This document shows positions 16,600-24,053 of a stretch of DNA of 64,000 nt, piece by piece. The notes under the pieces were generated by a model. That model worked only from the letters and a program-made list of their open reading frames with translations. It had not been told where the DNA came from and did no database searches. The position numbers and the translations under genes are program-made. This stretch comes from Didemnitutus sp041906465. GTDB lineage: Bacteria; Verrucomicrobiota; Verrucomicrobiia; Opitutales; Opitutaceae. The DNA is taken from positions 1 to 64,000 of the forward strand of contig JAYRJE010000020.1 of the NCBI GenBank assembly GCA_041906465.1, written 5' to 3'. Positions within the stretch are counted from its first letter, which is position 1, and each line of letters starts with the position of its first letter.

Positions 16600-17672
16600 G
16601 TAGCTTCGTAGTTGCTGGAGGTCTGTAGTCGCATGATTTGACGCACCGGGTCGGGAGCGCGGAGCACGGAGGAGCCGGAAACGACCAGTTCGACATTGAG
16701 CAGGTGGATATTCTGCTCGCTCACACCGCCGTCGATGCAGAGTGAAAACGACCTGCGTTCGGGCCAAGAGTTGAGGATTGCGATCTTGGCGAGTGCCGCT
16801 TCATGTTGGAAACTCTGACCCGAACTGCCGGGGCGCGGAATCGTCAGTAGCATTGCCATTTGGATTTTTGCGAGCCACGGTCGGATCACCTCCGGCGGGG
16901 TGGGGAGCAGGATTGCGAGACCAGCCTGCCGGTGAGCGGCATGGATGGCGGCCAATACTTCGTCGATCGGGTCGTCGATCTCATGATGCACGATCACGAC
17001 GTCGGCGTGCGGCAGGACATCGGGCAGCCAACCTAACGGATGGCGCGTCATCAAGTGCACGTGGATCTTGCGACGTGGCCAATAGGCGCGGATCGTCTCC
17101 AGTCGATAGGATCGCACGTCAGCGCCAGAGGTGCCGTAGGTCGAGTCGATCAAGTCGACGTGGACGAAGTCGGGAAACTCGCCGATCTTCTCCCGGATAC
17201 CGCGAATGTCTTCCACGCCGTTTGCGTAGACAGCGACGCCAACCTGCTTGCGATCGGCGAAGGAGAAGCGTCGGTGCAGCAGGTAGCCGAAGGCGAAGAG
17301 CACGGCGGAGCTGCTGAATCGTGATGCCTCGTAGCTCCAGCCCAACTCAAGCAACTGCGACTTGAAGGCCAGATTGAGACTGACTGAAAAGGCGGAGATG
17401 AGCGCGAAATACACCAAGGCTCGGTTGCGTTTCGCGATCGGGACCTTGAAGTTGAACCGAACGTTCATCCAGAACGCGAAAAGCACGCCGCTTGTCACAC
17501 CGAGGATCCACGCGACGGCGAGGTGGAGGCCGAGGTAGTTGAGCCCGCGCAAGAGAAGGACCTCAACCCAGATCGACGCGAACCCGATCACGATATAGAC
17601 GGCGAGAAACCGGTATCGGTAAAAACGAAACCGAAGGGACGCGTAGAAGGTCGAGTCGAGGACTTCTTTCAT
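16596..17672 (-). CDS. Fusion: GtrA-type flippase domain + ribulose-phosphate-3-epimerase-like domain
   Basis: The product is 358 residues. Residues 20-140 have four hydrophobic helices with FAFWMNVRFNF and a closing LLHRRFSF, a GtrA domain. From about 145 the protein is a TIM-barrel of the ribulose-5-phosphate 3-epimerase family: HVDLIDSTYG (H171, D173), HVHLM (H206), PGSSGQSFQ (phosphate loop) and LCIDGGV (D314). The four metal and catalytic residues of the epimerase family are therefore kept. The joined domains place a pentulose-phosphate epimerase-like activity at the membrane beside a lipid-sugar flippase. It sits directly upstream of a GT39-like gene and starts a run of ATGA-coupled genes. 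Confidence 0.82.
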   Translation of the reverse strand: MKEVLDSTFYASLRFRFYRYRFLAVYIVIGFASIWVEVLLLRGLNYLGLHLAVAWILGVTSGVLFAFWMNVRFNFKVPIAKRNRALVYFALISAFSVSLNLAFKSQLLELGWSYEASRFSSSAVLFAFGYLLHRRFSFADRKQVGVAVYANGVEDIRGIREKIGEFPDFVHVDLIDSTYGTSGADVRSYRLETIRAYWPRRKIHVHLMTRHPLGWLPDVLPHADVVIVHHEIDDPIDEVLAAIHAAHRQAGLAILLPTPPEVIRPWLAKIQMAMLLTIPRPGSSGQSFQHEAALAKIAILNSWPERRSFSLCIDGGVSEQNIHLLNVELVVSGSSVLRAPDPVRQIMRLQTSSNYEAT

Positions 17673-17817
17673 CGGAAAGCGGCAGGGGTCCGTGGGCGAG
17701 ATTGCTTGGCTGCGCCGAAAATCCAGGCACGCCGGACACGATTCGGACTGCGGGCGGCCGGCAGGCCCGCACTTACGATTGAGAATGCAAAAAAGAAAGG
17801 CGCGATCATGCCGGACG

Positions 17818-19434
17818 TCAGCGACGCAGTTCGTAGAAATAGAAACCGTTTCCGCCGTTGATGTTTCCAGAGAGCTCGTTCGAGCCCGTTGGCTTGATCT
17901 CGCTTAGCGATAGAATCTGGCGGAAGCCCGCCCGCCGCAATGCGTCCTTCGTTTCGGGCCCCAGCGGGCCGCGATGGGAGACCATGAAACTCGTTTCGGT
18001 TCCGGCGAGGAATTTCGCTGCTTCATCGATGTCGGAAAACTGATTGTGCCAACGCATCCGTGGCAGCCAGCGCTCCGGATCGTTTGCCGCGATAAGCATG
18101 AAGTCCCAGGTGAAGCCACCAGGACTGTCGACAATGCGAGATTCGGGATGCCGTCGCAGGTAGTGCTCGATGAGTCGCAGATCCACCCGCCCGCGGATCC
18201 GTTCGACGAGCTGCGGGAGCGCGGCGACGAAAACGATGCATGCGAGGACGATGATCGACCGATAGGTGCGGACAGAGAGCGGAAGCGCGGAAAGCGCTGC
18301 CGCCCACAACAGCACCAAGGGCCACTGGAGGACGAAACTGTGCCGCGTCGCACCCAACGGGAATTTCCCCAAGTAGGGGCCGACCAAGAACACCACCATA
18401 ACGCAGGCCACCCAGCCAAGAACCGGCAACAGGGAGCCGGATTTTTCACGGCGGTAGATCAAGCAGGTGAGACCGATGGCGATCACGGCCAGGATGACGC
18501 TCGTCAGCACTACTGTGGGCCAGCCCCAGGGCAAGAAGGTGAAGTTGTTTTGGGCCACCTCAAACCAAGCGCGGAAGGGGAAGGTGAGTTTTTGTCCCAG
18601 CGTGGAGCCCGGCACACCCCCGGCCCAGCGTGGAGTTCCAGATGCGAATGCCAATACGTGCCGAAGGCAGAAATGATAAACGAGCCAGACCGGACCGGCG
18701 CAGGCAATGCCGGCAACAAGGGTGGCGAGGAGTTCGCGGAACGAGCGGCGCTGGATGCTGCGAAGTCCGAGATAGCCGAGGCTGGCGGCGGCAATGAAGA
18801 TCGCCTGGTAGGTAAACCAACAGCAAATCCCCATGAGCAGACCGGTGATGATCGCTCCCGCGGGGTGTCGATGTAAGCGCTGACCGCGTTCTGTGAGGCA
18901 GAGCGCTGCCATGAGCACGCAAAGGGGCAGCGTAGCCGCATAGTTGTAGCCTTGGGTGCTCTCGATGATGCCGCGCCAAGAGAAGATCACCGGTAGGATC
19001 GCAAGCGCGGCGAGCCGCTCATTCGCTTCACCGAGCAACGAACGCAGCAAGCAGTAGCCTCCGAGCAGGCCGGCCAGCCAAAAGAGGAAAGACGGCAAGC
19101 GAAACCAAAAGATCATGTCCTCAGGCGTTGCCGCCAAACGCGTGAGTGGCAGCGAAATCAAAAATTGCCCCGGGGGATAGGTATAAAAACGAGACAACTC
19201 GATGATCTGGCTGAAAGTGCCGTTTCCGCCATGTTGGCGCATGTATTCTGCGAGCGGAACGAGATCGTCGACGTGGGTCGCGACGGTTCCGATCATGAGC
19301 AGGCGCCACGTCAAAAACGCACACAGCACCGCGAACGAGCCGAAGACGAGCGCGGAGTTCCTCGGGCGTTGGACGGGCGTGCTGAATTTGCGCTGCACGT
19401 CATCAGATTCGAAGGCGACGGAAATACGAAACAT
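17818..19434 (-). CDS. Polytopic GT39-like glycosyltransferase
   Basis: The product is 538 residues with roughly eleven hydrophobic helices and a soluble C-terminal part. The first extracytoplasmic loop reads TVATHVDDLVPLAEYMRQH, with a DD pair at the usual acidic motif position, and SRFYTYPPGQFLIS resembles the YPP motif found in many bacterial GT39-like proteins. The 145-base gap before the next gene (17673-17817) and 32-base gap after the upstream gene hold no recognisable gene. It likely transfers a polyprenyl-linked sugar to the growing glycan outside the cytosol; specificity is unknown. Confidence 0.7.
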   Translation of the reverse strand: MFRISVAFESDDVQRKFSTPVQRPRNSALVFGSFAVLCAFLTWRLLMIGTVATHVDDLVPLAEYMRQHGGNGTFSQIIELSRFYTYPPGQFLISLPLTRLAATPEDMIFWFRLPSFLFWLAGLLGGYCLLRSLLGEANERLAALAILPVIFSWRGIIESTQGYNYAATLPLCVLMAALCLTERGQRLHRHPAGAIITGLLMGICCWFTYQAIFIAAASLGYLGLRSIQRRSFRELLATLVAGIACAGPVWLVYHFCLRHVLAFASGTPRWAGGVPGSTLGQKLTFPFRAWFEVAQNNFTFLPWGWPTVVLTSVILAVIAIGLTCLIYRREKSGSLLPVLGWVACVMVVFLVGPYLGKFPLGATRHSFVLQWPLVLLWAAALSALPLSVRTYRSIIVLACIVFVAALPQLVERIRGRVDLRLIEHYLRRHPESRIVDSPGGFTWDFMLIAANDPERWLPRMRWHNQFSDIDEAAKFLAGTETSFMVSHRGPLGPETKDALRRAGFRQILSLSEIKPTGSNELSGNINGGNGFYFYELRR

Positions 19435-19466
19435 AGGGGGCGCACGAAACCTGCCAAAAACGGCAG

Positions 19467-21404
19467 TTACTCATCCAGCACCTGAATACGCAAGCCAAGC
19501 TTGCGGCCATCGCCTTCCGGTTCGAAGGGGGGCGCTGTCTTGATTTTCACGCGGTCAAAGCGTTGGTCGATCCGGAGTCGGAGCTCGCGCTTTTCGCCGG
19601 GCGGAAGCTCGGTATGGATGGAACCGGAACTCGAGGACAATTCTACCGTGCGAAGCAATGGCGAAGGGTTCCACAGCTCGAGGATCAAGTCCGTGCGCTT
19701 CCACTCGTGGATCGCCAGCTCGGTCTCGAGCGCGCACCATCCGTCCGCGAATCGTCCGCTTTCGAAAACGACCTCCGTGGTTCCGCGAGGCGGAGTGTGC
19801 CACAAGGCCGACCCTTGCTCGGGGTAACGCTGGAGAAGGCGCAACGCGGTGGAAGCGTCCGGGCGGAAAGCCTGAAGGTTCAGCACCACAAGCAGAGCCG
19901 GCCGGCCCTCCGCTGCGAGCGCGGACATGCGGTCGGTTAGTCGCGTGGCGGTGGTGGGCTCCGCAGACACCAAAGGTGAGTCCAAGAACGGCAGCACCCA
20001 CGAGTCGCCGCCTGCGAGCAGGAGCACTCGGCCGGCAGGGTGTTGTTCTCGCCAGCTCACCGTCCTTTGCCAGAGGGGCAGCAACTCCGGGCGCTCGCTG
20101 AATTGTTGTGAATCCCGGTCCGTGATTGCCCTCGAGAGGTCGACCGGGCGCTTGTTGAATGACAAGAGTGGGTAGCTGACCGTGGAAAACACGGCGAGCA
20201 CGAGCACGGCCCAGCGCAATGCGGGAGATCGGACGGCGAGCAGCAGCGCGACCGCCCAAAGAACGAACGGCAGAATCAGAAATCGGTTGTTCCAAGGCAT
20301 CCATGCGACCGTCGCACAGACCAGCAGCGCGGCGAGAACACCGCAGACAGCAAATCGCCACCACAACTCACGCCGACGCCAGTAAACAATCGAGATTGCC
20401 GACACCATCAGCGCCAAGGTGCCGATCGGACCGAAGTCCGACGCAGCGTCCCAACCGGCGCGGCTGAAATGCATCCGGTCATCGTTGAAATCGGCGCGAT
20501 AGCCAACATTGGCCAAGCCCAGCCGGCGAAGAGCGGCCCGGCACGCACGCTCGAGTGTCGGAGCGGAATCGCCGTCTTTAAAAAAGGGCTCCAGTCCGCT
20601 CGACAGGTTGGCAACGGAATAGCGAATGGCATTGGCGGCGGTCCCGCGGATACCGTCGTTGTTCTGGTGGCTGCGGCGGAATGAAGCAGACCCGAACGAA
20701 TGCCCATAGCGCGCATAGCTCAGCCAATACGTCTCGGTGCTTCCGAGGAGAAAAACGGACAACACAGTCGCGGCGAGGAAAGGTCGGAGCCCCGCTCTGC
20801 CGTTGCGCCAGAGATGCACCAGCGTGAACAGTCCCGCGGAGGCCGCGAGGAGCACGCCGCTGGTCTTGGCTCCCGCCGCGAAACCGAGCGCAACCGCAGA
20901 GATCCAGAGGTAGCGGCGCTTTCGCTCCTCTGTCCACCGCAGCAGCAGGTGGCCCCAAACAGCGATTCCGAACACCACGGCGATATCATTTTTGGCGCCC
21001 ACCGATTGGAACGCGATGGTCGGCATGGCCACGAGTGCGAGGACGCCAAGCCAGGCAACATCGATGCCCCGCCAGCGGCGCAGCCAATGCCACACGATCG
21101 CGCAAAGGCCCACGAAGCAGGCGTAGCTCGGCAGGCCATATCCCCATCCCAACGCAAGAAACGGCTGGTGAATCGCGTCAAACGTAAGCGGGAAGACGAT
21201 CTGTCGCTCCGAGTTCCAGAAAGGATTCTGCCAAAGGCCGCCAAAACGAGCGATCGGTAACCGGCCCAAGTTGTAGACGTGGGCATCCCAAACGGTCACG
21301 GGAGCCAGTAGCGCGAAAAGCGCCCAATAGGTCAGTGCCGCAAGACTCGCCGCCCGGCTGATCTGACCGAGCGGGTCGAGCCGGTCGCTTGCCGCCGCGC
21401 TCAT
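19467..21404 (-). CDS. Polytopic glycosyltransferase-like protein with C-terminal beta domain
   Basis: The product is 645 residues. The start at MSAAASDRLD overlaps the stop of a small upstream frame in ATGA. The N-terminal 430 residues are polytopic: VTVWDAHVYNLGRLP has an Asp in the first loop, followed by many hydrophobic helices and ATVAWMPWNNRFLILPF. The last 110 residues, from FADGW near 535, form a beta-rich domain resembling the tail of the GT2 protein at 22752-24053. It is probably an extracytoplasmic glycosyltransferase of the cluster. The family is recognised only by architecture, so the enzymatic call is moderate. Confidence 0.65.
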   Translation of the reverse strand: MSAAASDRLDPLGQISRAASLAALTYWALFALLAPVTVWDAHVYNLGRLPIARFGGLWQNPFWNSERQIVFPLTFDAIHQPFLALGWGYGLPSYACFVGLCAIVWHWLRRWRGIDVAWLGVLALVAMPTIAFQSVGAKNDIAVVFGIAVWGHLLLRWTEERKRRYLWISAVALGFAAGAKTSGVLLAASAGLFTLVHLWRNGRAGLRPFLAATVLSVFLLGSTETYWLSYARYGHSFGSASFRRSHQNNDGIRGTAANAIRYSVANLSSGLEPFFKDGDSAPTLERACRAALRRLGLANVGYRADFNDDRMHFSRAGWDAASDFGPIGTLALMVSAISIVYWRRRELWWRFAVCGVLAALLVCATVAWMPWNNRFLILPFVLWAVALLLAVRSPALRWAVLVLAVFSTVSYPLLSFNKRPVDLSRAITDRDSQQFSERPELLPLWQRTVSWREQHPAGRVLLLAGGDSWVLPFLDSPLVSAEPTTATRLTDRMSALAAEGRPALLVVLNLQAFRPDASTALRLLQRYPEQGSALWHTPPRGTTEVVFESGRFADGWCALETELAIHEWKRTDLILELWNPSPLLRTVELSSSSGSIHTELPPGEKRELRLRIDQRFDRVKIKTAPPFEPEGDGRKLGLRIQVLDE

Positions 21405-21559
21405 CTTGTGGCCAGCCAGAGTCGGACGGCCACCGACAATCCGGCCAATACGATCAAGATCGCGCTCGGCAAATTGCCCAGCGCGGTGCGGAAGACCCGC
21501 ACGGAATGCTTGAGCCAGATGTTCGTCGGCTGCGAAGCCGAGGGTTTCAAGTCGATCAT
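21401..21559 (-). CDS. Small single-helix membrane protein, ATGA-coupled to a glycosyltransferase
   Basis: This is a 52-residue frame starting MIDLKPSASQ and ending RLWLATR. It has one hydrophobic helix (about residues 32-48, LPSAILIVLAGLSVAVRL). The stop TGA overlaps the ATG of the 19467-21404 gene, the same coupling seen at real junctions in this cluster. A GGAG lies about ten bases upstream of its ATG. It could be a translation-coupling leader or a small subunit of the membrane glycosyltransferase. No homologue is known to me. Confidence 0.5.
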   Translation of the reverse strand: MIDLKPSASQPTNIWLKHSVRVFRTALGNLPSAILIVLAGLSVAVRLWLATR

Positions 21560-21703
21560 CTAGGAGAGACTCCAGCCATCCTCGTGCCGCGGCACGATGG
21601 CGTCGACCGTGCGCGTCTCGCGGTTGCCGTTTGGGCAAAAGAGGGACGCTGGATTGAAGCGGGCATCATATGAATGCTGTCAGACTCGCGTGTATTTATC
21701 GCA

Positions 21704-21797
21704 CCTGTCAACAGGCACCCCAGGCGACGCTTACGATCCCGCCTGGCAGATCGCCAATTGAAAATCAGACCCCTGCCCAAACCGGGCAGGGTTTTTT
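21704..21797 (+). ncRNA. Candidate small RNA: three stem-loops ending in an intrinsic terminator
   Basis: On the plus strand three hairpins follow one another: CCTG-TCAA-CAGG (21704-21715), CCAGGCG/CGCCTGG with a 13-base loop (21720-21746), and a perfect 8-bp terminator stem with six T (21771-21797). All annotated genes on both sides are on the minus strand, so the terminator serves no visible plus-strand gene. No convincing promoter was found, although TATTTAT occurs at 21693-21699. The hairpins could instead be the 3' end of the methyltransferase transcript on the minus strand. Confidence 0.3.
21771..21797 (+). terminator. Intrinsic terminator, plus-strand orientation
   Basis: The stem CCCTGCCC (21771-21778) pairs perfectly with GGGCAGGG (21784-21791) around an AAACC loop, followed by TTTTTT (21792-21797). 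It lies in the 326-base gap 21560-21885. Read on the minus strand the stem is followed by GTCTGATTTT, a much weaker tail, so any action on the upstream methyltransferase transcript would be secondary. The rest of the gap holds no gene I can support. Confidence 0.75.
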
Positions 21798-21885
21798 CGC
21801 CAGCGAGGCAAACCTCTCCTCGCAGGTGGTTCGATGGCACCACGCCGCCCACGGATCGAACGGCGGACGAGCACCGACCATGCGC

Positions 21886-22749
21886 TCACCCATTCCGCAT
21901 CAGCCAGATGCTGCCACCTGCGTCGGAGGTCAGGCGGGTATTCACAGTGTTCAGGATGCCGGCATGGTTTTGCGCGAGGTAGGAATTGAACCGAATGATG
22001 CGGAACGCTGCGTTGTATTGGAGAAAGGCACGCAGGACGAAGGTCTCATTCCACGCTCGCCCTTCTTGATACCATTGGAGCGGATACTCAAATGGCCAGA
22101 AGATGTCGTGGATGTGGATCAGCACCGATGGGGCAAGAAGCGGCAGCACGTGGAAGAACAGATAGTTGACGTCGCTTCCGCTCTTCATGACGTGAGTCGA
22201 ATCGATGAACAGGACATCGTTCGCCTCGAGTTCACGGAAACGAGAGAGAGGGATCTGCTGAACCGGAGTCTGTTCAAGCCGCACCCGGTCCGCGAGGTCG
22301 GTCGGACTGCAGAGTTGATGGACGCGGTCGGGATACGGTTCAATGGAAGTGAGCGTAGCCGGAAGGCCAAGGTGATCGAACGTGTCCAGCCAGCACGCGG
22401 TGGAAAAGCCGCTTCCCACTTCAATGATGCGTTTCGGACGGAAGGTTTTCGCGATTTGCCAGACCGCGTTGCTGTCTCCGAAGCGGAAGAAATGGTTGTC
22501 GTAGTAGAAGCGGTGCGCGCCGGGCGAGTCCTGCCATGGCCCCAGCGGTCGCGATTGGCAGGCCGCAGTCAGGTGCCGCAGCTGTTCCTCTGCGTTCAGA
22601 TCGATGCCGGCGCCGTTTCGCGCAGTCTGCACGATCGCGGGAAAGTTGGATTCCAAGTCTTCGAGCTTGGGGTGCGGGCTATAGAAATGTCCGGGCGGGG
22701 CGAAGCGCTGTGCAGCCTCATTGGTCCGGTTGAAATCGTGATGGGACAT
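21886..22749 (-). CDS. Class I SAM-dependent methyltransferase family protein
   Basis: The product is 287 residues. RIIEVGSGFSTACWLDTF is the SAM-binding motif I (E-x-G-x-G), followed by TSIEPYPDRV (acidic residue binding the ribose) and DVLFIDSTHVMKSGSDVNYLF, the motif seen in class I methyltransferases of polysaccharide clusters (Methyltransf_24 type). It likely methylates a sugar or glycan end; terminal methylation often caps ABC-exported O-antigens. It starts two bases before the GT2 stop coordinate (upstream gene ends at 22752), consistent with one transcript. It is followed by a gap with a strong hairpin. Confidence 0.78.
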   Translation of the reverse strand: MSHHDFNRTNEAAQRFAPPGHFYSPHPKLEDLESNFPAIVQTARNGAGIDLNAEEQLRHLTAACQSRPLGPWQDSPGAHRFYYDNHFFRFGDSNAVWQIAKTFRPKRIIEVGSGFSTACWLDTFDHLGLPATLTSIEPYPDRVHQLCSPTDLADRVRLEQTPVQQIPLSRFRELEANDVLFIDSTHVMKSGSDVNYLFFHVLPLLAPSVLIHIHDIFWPFEYPLQWYQEGRAWNETFVLRAFLQYNAAFRIIRFNSYLAQNHAGILNTVNTRLTSDAGGSIWLMRNG

Positions 22750-22751
22750 GG

Positions 22752-24053
22752 TCAGTGGAAAGAGATGGAGCGGAGTTGCAGCGATAGCTCCCGGTCGTCG
22801 GGGGTGTTATGGATCTCGCGCGGGATGAAAAATGCATCACAGCGCAATTCCAAGCGACAAGGCGAGCGCGCGGGAGAGACGTCCGCTTGAAGCGTAAACT
22901 CTGTTTCCGTTTCCACGGTCTGTTCCGCCCTCCGCCGGCCGTTTACGAAGAGTGTGCAGCGCAGCTGGCGATGATGCCCTTGGGGAATGTGTTTCAGCGA
23001 GATCGCAATGCGTTTGGCTCCGGGAGGCACAGGGAACGCATCGAGAAACCGCGGACCGATCCAGCCGTCGGCGTGTTTGCCGGTAAAGCCGCCATCGCCC
23101 GCGAGCAGACTTTCCAAAAAACGCAGCTTCCAGCTGGCTAGCCATGCGCGCAGCAGCCGCTCCCGCGCCACGCGCGGCGACCACAGGGCGGTTCGCACGA
23201 ACTCGCTGGCAGCGCGTATCAGTTGCCGCTGCCGGACCGCGTCCTCCGCCCGGCGTGCGTGGTGTCTGGCATGCTCATGCAGGTCGCGTCGATGCAACCA
23301 GTGGGAAATCTCGCAACGCCACCGGAGCGGACGCCACCAGGGACCCCAATGGCGGCGGCTGACCGCTATGCTCAGGTCGAGAACTTCCGCTTCCGTCTTT
23401 TGCGAAGATTTGGAGGCGGCGTGCATGCGATAGGTGCTCCAAAGCTCGTCGACGAAATGGAACGGATACCTCGCGCTGAACCGGCAAAAAAGATCGTAGT
23501 CGAGCACGTGAGTCTCGGCGGGATCGAAGCCCCCGAGGTCTTGCCACACGCGACGGTGCCAGAAAACGGACGGTTGGGGGATGGTATTGTAGCCGCGCTT
23601 CCAGATCGCCAGTTGCTCGAAATGAGAGTGGAAGACCGCGGGATGCTCGACCCCTACGTAGGGCGACCCTTCGCCAGTGAATAGGCAGCGGCCGAATACG
23701 ACGTATCGGCGTCGGAGAGGGTCAATCTCCTGCGCCACTCGGCGGAGGCACCCGGGGTAGAGAGTGTCGTCGGAGTTGAGGAACCCCAGGATCTCGCCGG
23801 TGGCGCGCGCGAATCCGCGGTTCAGGGCGTCGGCTTGGCCTCGGTCCTTTTCGGCGAACACCTGAAATACGTGTGGGTAAGCATCGGCGAAACGCTTCGC
23901 GATCGCGATGGATCCATCGGTTGATCCTCCGTCCTGAACGATCACTTCGAGAGCGGGATAGCTCTGATCAACGAGGCTTTGGAGCGTTTCTCCAATGAAT
24001 TTGCCCTGATTGAAGGAGGGCACGATGATGGAAATTTTGGGCGAGGTGTTCAT
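22752..24053 (-). CDS. GT2-family glycosyltransferase with C-terminal beta domain
   Basis: The product is 433 residues. The start (MNTSPKISI) overlaps the upstream stop in ATGA. The GT-A core has ISIIVPSFNQGKFIGETL, VIVQDGGSTDGS, GQADALNRGF and GFLNSDD (metal motif), then a helical region. The last 110 residues begin with a G..ADGW motif and form a beta-rich domain similar to the tail of the polytopic protein at 19467-21404, perhaps for glycan binding. It is likely a cytosolic transferase of the cluster polysaccharide. Confidence 0.85.
   Translation of the reverse strand: MNTSPKISIIVPSFNQGKFIGETLQSLVDQSYPALEVIVQDGGSTDGSIAIAKRFADAYPHVFQVFAEKDRGQADALNRGFARATGEILGFLNSDDTLYPGCLRRVAQEIDPLRRRYVVFGRCLFTGEGSPYVGVEHPAVFHSHFEQLAIWKRGYNTIPQPSVFWHRRVWQDLGGFDPAETHVLDYDLFCRFSARYPFHFVDELWSTYRMHAASKSSQKTEAEVLDLSIAVSRRHWGPWWRPLRWRCEISHWLHRRDLHEHARHHARRAEDAVRQRQLIRAASEFVRTALWSPRVARERLLRAWLASWKLRFLESLLAGDGGFTGKHADGWIGPRFLDAFPVPPGAKRIAISLKHIPQGHHRQLRCTLFVNGRRRAEQTVETETEFTLQADVSPARSPCRLELRCDAFFIPREIHNTPDDRELSLQLRSISFH

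Noticed and set aside
21670..22890. Plus-strand open frame of 406 codons that would include the gap 21670-21885 and give the plus terminator a gene
   Set aside because: Its terminator would lie inside the frame, the composition is shadow-like, and most of it is opposite the methyltransferase with an intact SAM motif.
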